Assembly (NCBI GenBank): GCA_031296075.1
Contig: JARLGK010000061.1
Location: 1-64,000 of the forward strand
Origin: Candidatus Acidiferrales bacterium
Lineage (GTDB): Bacteria > Acidobacteriota > Terriglobia > Acidiferrales > UBA7541
DNA: 64,000 nucleotides
Direction of reading: 5' to 3'
A program made the position numbers and the translations under genes. Each line of letters starts with the position of its first letter. Position 1 is the first letter of the stretch. The notes beneath the pieces are model-generated. The model was not told where the DNA came from. It did no database searches and saw nothing but the letters and a program-made list of their open reading frames with translations. Below are positions 43,473 through 54,908 of the stretch, one piece after another.

Positions 43473-45053
43473 CTACTGCGTAGGATTACGGGGGAACTTC
43501 AGATAGGGCAGACGGACTCCATTGACCATGATCTGGTCCGCGCGAATGGCGTCCGGAGGCTCGAAGCCGACGGCGCCGCCTGCGGTGACGAAATCGTCCT
43601 GATCGACGCCGTCGCCGCTGACGCCCAGGCCGCCGACAAGCACTCCGTTGATGTACAGCGGCTCTGAGCCTGGGAAGAATACGATTCCGCTTTGATTGAC
43701 CGCCGGCCATGACGGTCCCGGCACCTGAAATCCCTGCGTGCAGGGCTTGTTCACGTCCTGCAGGAACAAATTGAAAAAAGGGCCTGCGGCCGAGCCGTCA
43801 ATTCCGGGCGGAAAGAATGGCTGCCCGCCGAAGCCGATGGTGCGATTGGTGACCGCGGTACCCATGGGTACGCCGTTCAGGTCCATCGGTTGGCGGGTGG
43901 TGCCGCTGAAATAGATCACGTTGCGAGCCTTCGTGGCGGCGACATCGATGCTGAACACGGTGCCGTCGGTCATGCGGTAAAGCCCGATGATGGTGCCGTC
44001 GAGGTCGCTCACCGCAATCGACATTTTCGCCCGCGATCCGAGAGGGAGGCGAATGAGCGCGCGCGTCTGGTTCGCGGTGGCGCCAGCGTTGGAGATGATC
44101 CCGCTGACCTGCGCGGCGGTGAGGCCCCCGACGGGCCCCGCCGTGGCGGGCACGAGGTACCCTTCGGGAGCGTCGCCGGGGCTCGCGACGGGACCCTCGG
44201 TGAATAAAGCGGCGTTGAACGTCCCCGGTGAAACTCCGGCAGGAGCCGTCGTTTGATCCACGAACGGCAGCGCGACTCCGTCAATCACGACTTCGCCGGG
44301 CGGAGGCAGTGAAGCAGGGTCGAGGAATATTCCGTCCGAGTTCACGCGCACGGCCGTGAACGCAACGTATTCCGCGATGTCCAGGGAAACGCCGGTGATG
44401 CCGATTCCGCCGACGACCTGGCCGTTCTTGAAAATCGGAACGCCGCCCGGGTTAACCGCGGTGGGATCGCTGTCCGAGGCGTCAGCCTTGCCGGTGGCGA
44501 TCCCCAGGCCGGGGCTGGCCCCGCCGATTGTCGTGGCCGGCGGAACGGTCGTGGCGAGGCTGCTGGAAAGCGTGCATCCGCGATTCGTATTTTCGATGCC
44601 GTAGAGCGCGGCGTTGGGCGCGTTCATGACGCCCGGCGGGAAATGGATGCCGCTGATATAGCGCACGGTCCGAGACGAGAGGGGAGCCTGATCGTTGCTG
44701 AAGAATGCGCCGGTGCGGGCGAGCGAGACAGCAAGTTCATCGGCGGGCACCATGTTGCCAAAATTGCCCGTCACGAGGGCCGGAGCGGAAGAACCTTTAT
44801 ACACTGCCAGAATCCGCCCTAGCCGGTCGACCACGGCGATGGCCATCGTATCGGACTGAGCGGCCGTAGCCGCAGCCTGCACCAGCATCATGACGTCGCT
44901 CTGCGTGAGCGCCTGAGGCCCGGGTGGAGGCACAGTCGGCGAAACCGGAGCCGCTCCACCTCCGCATGCAGATAGGCCGACGCAAAGCGCGGCGACGATT
45001 CCAAAGGTTCGGAGGAAAGAGCCTGCAGAATTGCGATGGATGGACCAATGCAT
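43473..45053 (-). CDS. lipoprotein with two GlcG/HbpS-type (heme-binding) domains
   Basis: A 526-aa lipoprotein: signal with lipobox LSACGG near residue 30. It contains two divergent GlcG/HbpS (DUF336) domains, the first beginning with TQSDVMMLVQAAATAAQSDTM and including AVVDRLGRILAVYKG and VGGIGITG, the second with TAAQVSGIISNAGA, AVSDLDGTIIGLYR and VGGLGVSGDGVDQ. HbpS of this fold binds heme and senses redox stress; other members bind cobamides or other cofactors. Heme binding is inference. ATG 45053 fits a signal-peptide start; the frame begins at 45110. It faces the transhydrogenase gene and is divergent from the barrel gene. Confidence 0.8.
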   Translation of the reverse strand: MHWSIHRNSAGSFLRTFGIVAALCVGLSACGGGAAPVSPTVPPPGPQALTQSDVMMLVQAAATAAQSDTMAIAVVDRLGRILAVYKGSSAPALVTGNFGNMVPADELAVSLARTGAFFSNDQAPLSSRTVRYISGIHFPPGVMNAPNAALYGIENTNRGCTLSSSLATTVPPATTIGGASPGLGIATGKADASDSDPTAVNPGGVPIFKNGQVVGGIGITGVSLDIAEYVAFTAVRVNSDGIFLDPASLPPPGEVVIDGVALPFVDQTTAPAGVSPGTFNAALFTEGPVASPGDAPEGYLVPATAGPVGGLTAAQVSGIISNAGATANQTRALIRLPLGSRAKMSIAVSDLDGTIIGLYRMTDGTVFSIDVAATKARNVIYFSGTTRQPMDLNGVPMGTAVTNRTIGFGGQPFFPPGIDGSAAGPFFNLFLQDVNKPCTQGFQVPGPSWPAVNQSGIVFFPGSEPLYINGVLVGGLGVSGDGVDQDDFVTAGGAVGFEPPDAIRADQIMVNGVRLPYLKFPRNPTQ

Positions 45054-45274
45054 GCGATCGCAACTATTCGTACCACAGCTGGCCACTGTTCTCAATCTAC
45101 TCTCGCTCACGCGGCGTCGCGGAGACCGGAGGTCACGCGCTCTGTGTCGTCTTTGGCACGCGAGACGGTGAACGAATTCATCAAAAAGACTTGCTCATCC
45201 GGAAGCAACCGGGTTAGATAGACCGAGCACGGCAAAATGATACGAAATTGCTGACGCTTTCCAGGACACCGAGG

Positions 45275-47431
45275 ATGCTCGCTGCATCCAACGCCCTCTC
45301 CAGACTCGTTCCACTGATCTTGCTTGCATCGTTGCCGCTATCCGCCGCCGTGAGATTCACCGCGGCCATCGCTTCCCAACAGCAGCGCCTTCCCGGGAAA
45401 GCGCCACAAAAGACGGGCGCGCTTGAAGGTGTGGTGCGAGATTCGAACGGCCGGGCCGTTGGTGGCGCGATCGTGGCCCTGCGGAACGTTGCGACGGGCG
45501 AGGTTCGCAAGGCGACAAGCAGCGCGGAGGGCGTTTTCCGCCTGATTGACTTGCCTCCGGGAAAATATGAATGGAGCGTCGTGTGCGAAGGCTACGAGAC
45601 ATTCACGGGAGAGAGCCTGTCGCTGGCGGCCGGCGAAGTCCTGATTCGTGAAATCAAGCTCGTTGCCGGGCCCATCGCCGCTCCAGCTCCGACAGGACTT
45701 CCGCAGCTTCCGCCGATGAATGCGGCGCCGACAGCGACGGAGTCGTCTGCTCCGGGATATTCCGGGGCCAAGCAGAGTCCCGATCTGCAGCCCGCCGGCG
45801 CGCAGCCCGCGCCGGAAACGCTCCCGCCGGATGGCGAGATTTTTCAGCCCGAACCGAATCGCTGGCGGGTCACGATGCCCGACTGGAATCGCTACGGCAC
45901 AGGCGGCGAGCATCCTTATGTAAAGGGACACCGCTGGGACCCCTTTGACCGGAACAAATGGAAAGGCGACGTCCCGATCATCGGCCAGCAAACCTTTTTC
46001 AACTTCACGGGCATCAGCGATACGCTTTTCGACGGCCGGCGCCTGCCGGTTCCGAGCGACGTCAGCACGGCTCGCCCCGGGAGCAGCGATTTCTTCGGGA
46101 AGGGCGAGCAGGTTTTCCTCGATCAACTTTTTCTTTTCTCCTTCGACCTGTTTCACGGCGACGCGGCCTTCCGTCCCGTGGATTGGCGGATTCGAGTGAC
46201 TCCGGCGGTCAGCCTGAACTATCTCGACGTGCGCGAGCTCGGCATCGTCAAAGTTGACGTGCGCGGGGGAACCACGCGACTGGATTCCCACATCGGATTT
46301 CAGGAGGCGTTCGCGGAAGTAAAACTTCACGACCTGAGCCCGAATTTCGATTTCATCTCCGTGCGCGCGGGAATTCAGGATCTCAACGCCGATTTCAGAG
46401 GATTTCTTTTCGTTGACGAGCAGCCCGGCGTGCGATTCTTCGGCAACCTGGAATCGAATCGCTGGCAATACAACTTGGCCTACTTCAACTTGCTCGAGAA
46501 GAATACGAACAGCGGCCTGAACTCGTTCGCCCGGCGAAAGCAGCAGGTGATCATCGCCAACGTGTACAGGCAGGATTTCCTGTTCCAGGGCTATACGGCG
46601 CAATTCAGCGTGGACTACAACGACGACGCGGCCAGCGTTCATTACGATGACAACGGGTTTCTGGTGCGCCCATCGCCCATTGGCGCGGTGGTCTCCAATA
46701 ACATGGTTCAGCCGCATAGCATTCACGCCGCGTACCTCGGATGGACGGGCGACGGGCACATCGGGCGCGTGAACCTCACGCACGCCTTTTACCAGGCTCT
46801 CGGAACCGACAGCCTGAACCCGATCGCCGGGCGGGCGGTCACAATCAACGCGCAGATGGCCGCGCTCGAGCTCTCCGTGGACAAGGATTGGATCCGCTTC
46901 AAGGGATCGCTTTTCTACGCTTCGGGATCGGCAAATCCCCGGAGCGGCAAGGCGCGCGGTTTTGACGCCATTGAAGACTTCCCGGAATTCGCAGGCGGAA
47001 TTTTCAGCCTGTGGAATCGCGAAGGCATAAGGCTGACCGGGTCCGGCACGAACCTGACTTCGCTCGATAGCCTCTTGCCCAGCCTTCGTTCGAACAAGGA
47101 CGAAGGGCAAGCCAACTTCGTCAATCCCGGAATATTCCTCGCGAACCTGGGGACGGATTTCGACCTGACGCCAAAGTTGCGCGGCTTCGTCAACGTAAAC
47201 TACCTGCGATTCATGCGCACCGAGCCGCTGGAATTGCTGCTGTTCCAGGCGCCCATTCACCATACGATCGGGGTGGACTCCAGCATCGGAGTGCGCTACC
47301 GGCCGCCGCTGACGGAAAACATCTCGATCACCGCCGGAGCCGCCACACTGGTGCCCGGCGAGGGCTTGCGCGATATCTATACGGGCAAGATGATGTTCTC
47401 GTTGTTTACGAACGTGCGTTTTCAATTCTAG
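45275..47431 (+). CDS. outer-membrane beta-barrel protein with N-terminal carboxypeptidase-regulatory domain
   Basis: A 718-aa exported protein. Signal peptide (residues 1-25), then a CarboxypepD-regulatory-like domain (residues 47-130: [36 protein letters not shown]), a Pro-rich linker, and about 500 residues of alternating strands that fit an outer-membrane barrel, closing with FTNVRFQF, a typical C-terminal aromatic end. No TonB box or plug domain is seen, so it is not a usual TonB receptor. It lies just upstream of a giant multiheme cytochrome gene, the arrangement of porin-cytochrome conduits, though it is not an MtrB homologue that I can recognise. TTG 45248 is an alternative start. Confidence 0.75.
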   Translation: MLAASNALSRLVPLILLASLPLSAAVRFTAAIASQQQRLPGKAPQKTGALEGVVRDSNGRAVGGAIVALRNVATGEVRKATSSAEGVFRLIDLPPGKYEWSVVCEGYETFTGESLSLAAGEVLIREIKLVAGPIAAPAPTGLPQLPPMNAAPTATESSAPGYSGAKQSPDLQPAGAQPAPETLPPDGEIFQPEPNRWRVTMPDWNRYGTGGEHPYVKGHRWDPFDRNKWKGDVPIIGQQTFFNFTGISDTLFDGRRLPVPSDVSTARPGSSDFFGKGEQVFLDQLFLFSFDLFHGDAAFRPVDWRIRVTPAVSLNYLDVRELGIVKVDVRGGTTRLDSHIGFQEAFAEVKLHDLSPNFDFISVRAGIQDLNADFRGFLFVDEQPGVRFFGNLESNRWQYNLAYFNLLEKNTNSGLNSFARRKQQVIIANVYRQDFLFQGYTAQFSVDYNDDAASVHYDDNGFLVRPSPIGAVVSNNMVQPHSIHAAYLGWTGDGHIGRVNLTHAFYQALGTDSLNPIAGRAVTINAQMAALELSVDKDWIRFKGSLFYASGSANPRSGKARGFDAIEDFPEFAGGIFSLWNREGIRLTGSGTNLTSLDSLLPSLRSNKDEGQANFVNPGIFLANLGTDFDLTPKLRGFVNVNYLRFMRTEPLELLLFQAPIHHTIGVDSSIGVRYRPPLTENISITAGAATLVPGEGLRDIYTGKMMFSLFTNVRFQF

Positions 47432-47499
47432 CGTTGCGCGAGGAAGACCGAAAAGTGCTGAAGCGAGGTCCATTCACGGCGCGTTCAACGCGTCCAGGC

Positions 47500-50400
47500 A
47501 TGACGCGGCCCTACGTCGCTGTGCTCGCGCTCGTCATTGCTGGATTATTTGCGCTCGAGCACGGATTGCCCGCACAGCCGCGGCCGCAGTCGCAGTCGCG
47601 GATGCCTATGGGATCTCAAGCTACGCAACCCAGCCTGATCACGCAGACTCAGGCCGACGCTGACGCCAAGAGCGCGGGTTGCGTCACCTGTCATACCAGC
47701 GAAGATGAGCCGACGATGCATCCCACGCGGACGGTGCGCCTGGGCTGCACGGATTGCCACGGCGGCGATGCCAGCGCCGGCATCTCAGCCGGCACGCCCA
47801 AGGATTCCGCGGCCTACGACCAGGTGAAGACGAAGGCGCATCCGCAGCCTCGCGATCCCGTCTTCGCGCGCGGATTGGCCCACGCGGAGCGCGCTTACAC
47901 GGCATGGTTGCGCGAAAGCTACGACTACGTTCGATTCGCCAATCCCGGAGATCTTCGGGTCGCCCCGCAAACCTGCGGCACGGCTGGGTGCCACGCAGTG
48001 GAAGTTCGCAACGTCAGCACCAGCATGATGACGCACGGCGGCATGCTCTGGGGCGCGGCGCTTTACAACAACGGATCGATTCCGGTGAAGAATGCGCGCT
48101 TCGGCGAAAGCTACTCCGCAGATGGCCTGCCGCAGACGATGCACACCTTCCCTCCGCCGACGCCCGAGGAAACACGGATGAAAGGCGTGGTGCCGGAGCT
48201 GACTCCGCTGGAGCGTTGGGAGATTTCGCAGCCTGGAAATGTGCTGCGCGTCTTCGAGCGCGGCGGCGCGAAAAAAGGCGAAGTAGGAAACCCCAAGTCC
48301 GAGGAAAATCCCGGCCGTCCCGATGACCAGCTGGGAGAGCGCGGCTTCGGCACTCTGCTGCGCACCGATCCCGTCTTTCTCGGCCTGCAGAAGACTCGCT
48401 TGCTCGACCCGATGCTCTCGTTCCCAGGCACGAACGATCAATCGGGCGACTATCGCGGCAGCGGTTGCACGGCGTGCCACGTGATTTACGCCAACGACCG
48501 CTCGCCCGAGCATTCCGGCCCGTACGCACCCTTTGGTCATCTTGGTGAGAGCGCTTCGTCCGATCCGACGATCGCAAAGAACGAGCCGGGCCATCCGATT
48601 CGGCACACGTTCACGCGCTCGATTCCCTCCAGCCAATGCATGGTCTGCCACATTCACCCGGGCACGAACATGGAAACGACTTATTTCGGTTACACCTGGT
48701 GGGACAACGAAGCGGACGGCGAGTCGATGTATCCCGCACAGCAACGGCATCCCACAGCGGACGAACGCCATGATATTGCGCAGCGGAATCCCGAAGGCGC
48801 CGCCCCGCGAGGCTTGTGGTCGGATCCGAAATTCCTGGAACAATTGGGCAGCGCACAATTCAACACGCAACTGAAGCAAAGCCAGTTCGCCGATTTTCAC
48901 AGTCACGGATGGGTCTTCCGCGCCGTTTACAAGCGGGATCGAAAAGGCAACCTGCTCGACGGCGATAACAAGACCGTCTCCGCCGATGATCCGAAGAAAT
49001 TCGACAAAGCCGTACACTTGAAAGACATCCACCTGGAAAAGGGAATGCAGTGCGTGGATTGCCACTTCCAGCAGGACGTGCACGGCAACGGAAAGCTCTA
49101 CGCCGAGCCCCGCGCCGCCATCGAACTCGACTGCACCGATTGCCACGGGACGATTGAAAAACGCGCCACATTGATCACGTCCGGCCCGGCGGCGCCGAAC
49201 GGCGGCACGCATCTCGACGCGCTGCGCACGCCGTGGAATAGCCGACGATTCGAATGGCGCGACGGCAAACTTTACCAGCGCTCGATGGTAGAGCCCGACC
49301 GAGAATGGGAAGTGGTGCAGACGCTGGACACGATCACGCCCGGCAATCCTCATTACAGCGAGAAATCGCGGTGGGCGAAAACCGTGCGGCGGGATGGCAC
49401 GACCTGGGGCGCGCTTCCGGCGGACGAGTCTCAGCTGGCGCACGCGAACAGCCGCATGACCTGCTACGCCTGCCACACTTCGTGGACGCCGAATTGTTTC
49501 GGCTGCCATCTTTCGATGACGGCGAACCAGCGCATGCCCATGCTGCACAATGAAGGCCTGACCACGCGCAACTTCACGTCCTATAACTTCCAGGTGCTAC
49601 GCGACGACGGATTCATGCTGGGAATCGACGGCACGGTGACGGGGCATCGCGTGGCGCCCGCGCGCTCTTCCTGCGCGATCACGGTCAGCTCGCAAAATCA
49701 GAATCGTGAATGGCTCTACTACGGGCAACAGACGGTTTCGGCCGAGGGATTCGCGGGCACGGCGTTCAGCACATTCGTGCCGCACACGGTGCGGTCGAAG
49801 GAAACCAAGGCCTGCGACGATTGTCACGTCTCCGAGCGCAACGACAACAACGCGTGGATGGCGCAGGTCCTGCTGCAGGGCACCAACCTTTTGAATTTCA
49901 TGGGGCGTTATATATATGTTGCGGACGGCACCAAGGGCTTCGATGCCGTGGCCGTGGCGGAACACGATGAGCCCCAGGCGATCTTCGGCAGCTACCTGCA
50001 ACGGCTGGCCTATCCGGACGACTACCGCCAGCACGTCGCGCGCGGCCGCGAGCTCAAGGAAGCCTATCATCACGAAGGAAATGTGCTCGATGTGCAGCTT
50101 CGCGGCGAATATCTCTACGCCGCGCTCGGCAAGGGCGGCTTCCGCGCGTACGACGTCGCGAACATCGACAACAAGGGATTTTCCGAGCGGCAGGTCACCG
50201 CGCCCGTCTCTCCTCTGGGTCAGCGCCTCTACGTGCACACGAAGTATGCGACGGCCATCGCCAGTCCTTCGACGCTGGCCCTTGATCCCGCGCGCACGCG
50301 GAATCCGGAAAACGAAGAGCAGCCCATCCACGCGATGTACGCGTTTCTCTATGTCGCCGATAAATACGAGGGCCTGGTGATCGTGGGAGATTCAAACCCT

Positions 50401-51246
50401 CATAGTAAGAGTCCCGGCGTCAGCACGCTGCTCGACGGCGATCCGCGAAACAATTTCCTGAAGCGGGCGCTGGCATTCAACCCGAACGGGATATTGAATG
50501 GCGCGCGCCGCATCGCCATCGCCGGAAACTACGCCTACATGCTCTGCGATCACGGCCTCGTCGTCGTGGATTTGGATAAGCCGCTCCAGCCGCGGGTGGT
50601 TGCGGAAATCGGCGCGCCCGAATTGAACGATCCTCAGGGAATTTCGATCCAGTTCCGCTACGCATTCGTGGTGGACCGCGACGGCCTCAAGGTTTTGGAC
50701 GTCACTGCGCTCGATCATCCTCGCGTCGTGCCGAATGCCGTCGTGCGATTGGAAGACGCCCGCAATGTGTATATCGCGCGCACGTACGCGTACGTCGCCG
50801 GCGGCAAGCAGGGTCTCGCGATCGTGGACGTCGAGCAGTCCGAGCAGCCGCGGCTCGACCAGATTTTTTCGGACGGCGGCAAGATCAACGACCTGCGCGA
50901 CGTGAAAGTCGGAATGGTGGACGCCAGCGCGTTCGCCTTCCTCGCCGACGGACGCAACGGGCTGCGCGTCCTGCAGTTGCTTTCGCCCGAGGATTCGCCC
51001 AATGCCTACGGCTTCAGCCCGCGGCCAACTCCCAAGCTCATTGCCAGCTACCGCACCGGTGCGCCGGCTCTGGCGATTTCCAAGGGAGTGGACCGCGACC
51101 GCGCCGTGGATGAGAGCGGAAATCAGCTCGCGGTGTTTGGACGCCGCGGCGCAAGGCCGCTCAATCGCGAAGAAGCAGGCCGCTTGTATCTCCGGGACGG
51201 CAAAGCCTTCCGCATTACAAACGATCCGCCGGGCCCCACGCGCTAA
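47500..51246 (+). CDS. giant multiheme cytochrome c with LVIVD repeats
   Basis: A 1248-aa exported protein. Signal peptide at residues 1-26. About residues 50-800 hold nine CxxCH motifs (CVTCH, CTDCH, CTACH, CMVCH, CVDCH, CTDCH, CYACH, CFGCH, CDDCH) plus CGTAGCH, a wide-spaced form, so up to ten hemes. Residues about 810-1180 are LVIVD-type beta-propeller repeats ([50 protein letters not shown]), which are common on cell-surface proteins. Start ATG 47500 gives a clean signal; the frame is open from 47434, 3 bases after the barrel stop. With the barrel protein it may form a route to the cell surface; this is inference. Confidence 0.87.
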   Translation: MTRPYVAVLALVIAGLFALEHGLPAQPRPQSQSRMPMGSQATQPSLITQTQADADAKSAGCVTCHTSEDEPTMHPTRTVRLGCTDCHGGDASAGISAGTPKDSAAYDQVKTKAHPQPRDPVFARGLAHAERAYTAWLRESYDYVRFANPGDLRVAPQTCGTAGCHAVEVRNVSTSMMTHGGMLWGAALYNNGSIPVKNARFGESYSADGLPQTMHTFPPPTPEETRMKGVVPELTPLERWEISQPGNVLRVFERGGAKKGEVGNPKSEENPGRPDDQLGERGFGTLLRTDPVFLGLQKTRLLDPMLSFPGTNDQSGDYRGSGCTACHVIYANDRSPEHSGPYAPFGHLGESASSDPTIAKNEPGHPIRHTFTRSIPSSQCMVCHIHPGTNMETTYFGYTWWDNEADGESMYPAQQRHPTADERHDIAQRNPEGAAPRGLWSDPKFLEQLGSAQFNTQLKQSQFADFHSHGWVFRAVYKRDRKGNLLDGDNKTVSADDPKKFDKAVHLKDIHLEKGMQCVDCHFQQDVHGNGKLYAEPRAAIELDCTDCHGTIEKRATLITSGPAAPNGGTHLDALRTPWNSRRFEWRDGKLYQRSMVEPDREWEVVQTLDTITPGNPHYSEKSRWAKTVRRDGTTWGALPADESQLAHANSRMTCYACHTSWTPNCFGCHLSMTANQRMPMLHNEGLTTRNFTSYNFQVLRDDGFMLGIDGTVTGHRVAPARSSCAITVSSQNQNREWLYYGQQTVSAEGFAGTAFSTFVPHTVRSKETKACDDCHVSERNDNNAWMAQVLLQGTNLLNFMGRYIYVADGTKGFDAVAVAEHDEPQAIFGSYLQRLAYPDDYRQHVARGRELKEAYHHEGNVLDVQLRGEYLYAALGKGGFRAYDVANIDNKGFSERQVTAPVSPLGQRLYVHTKYATAIASPSTLALDPARTRNPENEEQPIHAMYAFLYVADKYEGLVIVGDSNPHSKSPGVSTLLDGDPRNNFLKRALAFNPNGILNGARRIAIAGNYAYMLCDHGLVVVDLDKPLQPRVVAEIGAPELNDPQGISIQFRYAFVVDRDGLKVLDVTALDHPRVVPNAVVRLEDARNVYIARTYAYVAGGKQGLAIVDVEQSEQPRLDQIFSDGGKINDLRDVKVGMVDASAFAFLADGRNGLRVLQLLSPEDSPNAYGFSPRPTPKLIASYRTGAPALAISKGVDRDRAVDESGNQLAVFGRRGARPLNREEAGRLYLRDGKAFRITNDPPGPTR

Positions 51247-51291
51247 GCGGGCGTCCGCCTGCCGCGCCGACTCCTTCCGTATTAAATCGTT

Positions 51292-51319
51292 TTGACATAT
51301 CCGTATTGTTCGTATTAAA
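51292..51319 (+). promoter_or_regulatory. candidate promoter of the TonB-receptor-like gene
   Basis: TTGACA at 51292-51297 and TATTAA/ATTAAA at 51313-51319 (spacer 15-16). CGTATTAAA occurs twice around it (51278 and 51311), which might be an operator. This AT-rich island contrasts with its surroundings. Confidence 0.45.
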
Positions 51320-51386
51320 ACGTATGTACCGGTAAATCCGGAATCCCTGTATCGCCGCTTGCTTTTCCAGCGAGGAGACCTCCGAC

Positions 51387-54300
51387 ATGCGCGCCGATCT
51401 GATCGTGGTCGTGTTCCAGAATCTGAAAGCTCAAGAGCGTCTGCGATCGGGGCGAAGCCGTTTGAAATTGGCGGCAACCCGCTGGAGTGCGTTTCTGGCA
51501 TTGATACTGCTCTGCGCGTCGTACGCCGGCGCACAAGTTGCCGCGAGTCTGTCGGGCCAGGTGGCCGATCCATCGGGCGCCGCGATTCAGACGGCGACGG
51601 TAACCGCGCGAAACGTGGAAACGGGCGCGGCCCGCACCACGGCGTCGGATGGCCAGGGCCGTTACCAGCTCTTTGCGCTTCCCCTGGGCGAGTACGAAGT
51701 CCGCGCCAACAAATCCGGATTTGCCGAATCGGTGCGGAAGGGCGTGTATCTCGTGGTTGGGGAAGAAGCCAAGATCGACCTCACGTTGCAGATTGGCCGG
51801 GTCAATCAGCAAATCGAGGTCAATGCGGACGCGCCGCTCGTCAGCATCACAACCACGGACATCTCGGGTGTTGTCGGCGAGCAACAGGTCAAGGACCTGC
51901 CACTCAACGGAAGAAGCGTTGACCTGCTCCTCCCGCTAAATCCCGGAATCGTGAACTTCACGTGGGAGAAAACCGGAGGAACGGGGATATCGAACTCGAC
52001 GACCGCAAACAACTTTTCCGTCTCCGGCAATCGTCCGCAGCAAAACATGTTCCTGCTGAATGGCGTCGAGTACACGGGAGCCGCAGAGAACAACATGCAG
52101 CCGGGCGGGACCAGCGGCGAGTTGCTGGGGATCGATGCGGTGCGGGAATTCAACGTCCTGCGCGACTCCTACGGAGCGGAATACGGAAAACATCCCGGTG
52201 CGCAAGTGGCGATCGTTACGCAATCGGGAACGAACCAATTTCACGGATCGGTTTTCGAGTTCTTGCGCAACAACGCGCTGGATGCGCGTAACTTCTTCGA
52301 TGTCGGCGCACCCCCGCCGTTTCAAGACAGATCTGTCGGAGCCCCACCCTTTCAGCGCAATCAGTTCGGAGCGTCGCTGGGAGGGCCCATTCAATCGGAC
52401 AAGACGTTCATTTTCGGCAACTACGAAGGATTTCGGCAGAACCTGCACCAGACTTCGCAAACCTTCGTTCCGGCAGACGACGCCCGCAATGGCACTCTCG
52501 CGCCGTTCGGCGGGCAGTGCGCTCTCGCGCTTCAGCCCAAGTGCAAGATGGTCGTTCAGCAGCTCCTCAACCTCTGGCCGGTCGCCAACGGACCCGAACT
52601 TCTGTTGAATGGGCAGCCAAGCGGGATCGCCACGCTGACCTCCAGCCCGCCGCAAACCGTGCGGGAGGACTTTGGCACCACGCGACTCGATCACATCTTC
52701 TCCGAAAGGGACGCGCTGGCGGGAGTTTATACGATCGACGACGGCGGTGACGTGACGGCCACGCCCTTCGACCCGTGGAGCACGGACCTGATGAGTTTGC
52801 GCGAACAGGTGTTCAGTCTTGAGGAAACGCACGTGTTCTCGCCGACTTTGGTGAATACGGCGCGGTTTGGGTTCTCGCGGGCAGGCTACTTCTTCGCGGG
52901 GGAACCCACACCGGGGACCCCAGCGGCGGATGTGACGAGCTTTGTGGCCGGACATCCGGTGGGCGCGGTTGTCGTAGGTGGCAGCGCCGCTTCCAATCCT
53001 GCGACGCAGGTGGGTCTCGCGGGAAGCAACAATGGCAGCAACCTGCACGTCTTCCGCAATCTCCTCACCTATGAGGACGGCGTGAAGCTGACGCACGGCA
53101 GGCATCAGCTCAGCTTTGGCGCTTGGTTCCAGCAATTCCAATCGAACGAAACGATCGCGCTCAGCCAGTACGGGCAGGCCTCCTTCAGCGGCATCAAAGC
53201 GCTGCTCGGAGGAGTGGTCGGAACGTTTCTCTACGATCCTGCTCCCACGGAGATGAACTGGAGGTCTCTCTTTGCGGCATGGTACGCCGAGGATTCGATG
53301 CGGCTGACTTCGAAGCTCACGCTGACCCTCGGCTTTCGCGCGGAATCCTCAACGGGATGGAATGAAGCGCATGGCCGCGCCGCAAATTATCTTTTTACGG
53401 GCGGCCTGATCAGCACACAACCGCACATCGGGCATTCAGCCTTGCTACCCAACAATCAGAAGTTTCTTGCTGAACCGCGAATCGGCCTGGCGTGGAGCCC
53501 CTTCAGCAGCAAGACCGTTATCCGCGCGGGATTCGGCGTCTATAACGATTTGCAGGATGCGCTGGGATATCGGATGGATCAGAACGCGCCGTTCAATCCG
53601 ACCTACAGCATCGCGAATTTGCCCGTTTCAAGCCTCCCCGAGCCAATCTCCCCGATACCGGCGGCTGCGAAACTGGTTCCCGGCGGCGTTCAGCCAAATA
53701 TGAAGGCTCCGACGTTGATCTCGTATTCGCTGCGAGTCGAGCAGCAGCTTTCGCCGAACACCTCGCTTTCGGTCGGCTACGTGGGATCGCACGGCTACCA
53801 TGAGGTCATCGGGCTCGATGCCAACGAGCCGATTCCGACGATTTGTCCGGCGGCGCCGTGCCCGGCGGTCTATCCGACGTACGACCCTGCTCTACCAATC
53901 AGTGCCACGAACTCGCCGGCGATCGGATTCCTGAAAGGCTCGCCGCTGGCGGGAGCGGCCGTTCCTGCGGGAAGCTTCTACATTCCGGTGGGCACGCCGA
54001 AGGCGAATCCATCCGCCATCATCACGAATACGTGGACGTGGTTCGCGCTCGGCGACAGTTCGTACAACTCGCTGCAGGTGGACCTGAATCGCCGCTTCAG
54101 TCACGGACTTTCCGTGCGCGGCGTTTATACCTGGTCGAAAGCGCTGGACGATGGAGATTCGCTGAACGGCACGGCGGCCAACAACGCCCCGGGCCTGGTT
54201 TCCAATCCATTTGACTTGAAGGCGGATTGGGGGCTCGCAACCTACGACGTTCGCAACGTGGGAGTGATCAATGCCGTTTACGAACTTCCTTTCGGTCGCG

Positions 54301-54836
54301 GAAAGGCCTGGGCCGGCGACGCGACCGGATGGGGCGATCACCTCGTCAGCGGATGGAGCGTGAACAGCATCGTGACGCTGCAAGGGGGCTTTCCGTTCAC
54401 GCCACAGCTGAGCTACAACCCTTCGAACAACGGCGACAATCGCAACCCAGTGCGGCCGTTTATCAATCCCGATTTCAGCGGGCCGGTCGTCCTTGGCAAG
54501 GTAAACGAATGGTTCGACCCGAACGCGTTCATAGCACCTCCGAGCACGAGCGGCTTCTACGGAAATCTGAGGAGGGACACGCTGATTGGTCCGGGGCTGG
54601 CCAGCTGGGATTTCTCGATACTGAAAGACACCCTGATTACCGAACGTCTGCGCATACAGTTTCGAGCCGAACTCTTCAACATCCTCAATCGCGCGAATTT
54701 CAATACACCGAACCTGATTGTCGCGGTGTTGCCTCCGGGAACGAATCCACCGCAGGGAAACCCGGCGGCGGGAAGCATCACGAGCACTTCGACAACTTCA
54801 CGGCAGGTTCAATTCGGACTGAAGCTGCTCTGGTAA
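51387..54836 (+). CDS. TonB-dependent-receptor-like protein with carboxypeptidase-regulatory domain (Oar-like)
   Basis: An 1149-aa outer-membrane protein of the large family expanded in Acidobacteriota. After a signal peptide (to about residue 50, ASYAGAQ) comes a carboxypeptidase-regulatory domain (LSGQVADPSGAAIQTATVTA, YQLFALPLGEYEVR), a plug-like region (VKDLPLNGRSVDLLL, FSVSGNRPQQNMFLLNG, IDAVREFNV, GAQVAIVTQSGTNQFHG) and a long barrel ending FGLKLLW. Such proteins take up or bind large nutrients or act in adhesion; the substrate is unknown. An AGGAG site precedes the ATG. Confidence 0.9.
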   Translation: MRADLIVVVFQNLKAQERLRSGRSRLKLAATRWSAFLALILLCASYAGAQVAASLSGQVADPSGAAIQTATVTARNVETGAARTTASDGQGRYQLFALPLGEYEVRANKSGFAESVRKGVYLVVGEEAKIDLTLQIGRVNQQIEVNADAPLVSITTTDISGVVGEQQVKDLPLNGRSVDLLLPLNPGIVNFTWEKTGGTGISNSTTANNFSVSGNRPQQNMFLLNGVEYTGAAENNMQPGGTSGELLGIDAVREFNVLRDSYGAEYGKHPGAQVAIVTQSGTNQFHGSVFEFLRNNALDARNFFDVGAPPPFQDRSVGAPPFQRNQFGASLGGPIQSDKTFIFGNYEGFRQNLHQTSQTFVPADDARNGTLAPFGGQCALALQPKCKMVVQQLLNLWPVANGPELLLNGQPSGIATLTSSPPQTVREDFGTTRLDHIFSERDALAGVYTIDDGGDVTATPFDPWSTDLMSLREQVFSLEETHVFSPTLVNTARFGFSRAGYFFAGEPTPGTPAADVTSFVAGHPVGAVVVGGSAASNPATQVGLAGSNNGSNLHVFRNLLTYEDGVKLTHGRHQLSFGAWFQQFQSNETIALSQYGQASFSGIKALLGGVVGTFLYDPAPTEMNWRSLFAAWYAEDSMRLTSKLTLTLGFRAESSTGWNEAHGRAANYLFTGGLISTQPHIGHSALLPNNQKFLAEPRIGLAWSPFSSKTVIRAGFGVYNDLQDALGYRMDQNAPFNPTYSIANLPVSSLPEPISPIPAAAKLVPGGVQPNMKAPTLISYSLRVEQQLSPNTSLSVGYVGSHGYHEVIGLDANEPIPTICPAAPCPAVYPTYDPALPISATNSPAIGFLKGSPLAGAAVPAGSFYIPVGTPKANPSAIITNTWTWFALGDSSYNSLQVDLNRRFSHGLSVRGVYTWSKALDDGDSLNGTAANNAPGLVSNPFDLKADWGLATYDVRNVGVINAVYELPFGRGKAWAGDATGWGDHLVSGWSVNSIVTLQGGFPFTPQLSYNPSNNGDNRNPVRPFINPDFSGPVVLGKVNEWFDPNAFIAPPSTSGFYGNLRRDTLIGPGLASWDFSILKDTLITERLRIQFRAELFNILNRANFNTPNLIVAVLPPGTNPPQGNPAAGSITSTSTTSRQVQFGLKLLW

Positions 54837-54908
54837 CCGCGAGAGGACTGCGGAACGAAAACAACGCAGGGGAGGCGGTGAAATGCCTCCCCCGCGCCGG
54901 TTGGTTCT

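Noticed and set aside
45338-47473. A 711-codon open frame on the minus strand
   Set aside because: Shadow of the outer-membrane barrel gene; no signal peptide, motif or ribosome binding site.
47785-49548. A 587-codon open frame on the minus strand
   Set aside because: Shadow of the giant multiheme cytochrome gene, which carries repeated CxxCH motifs on the plus strand.
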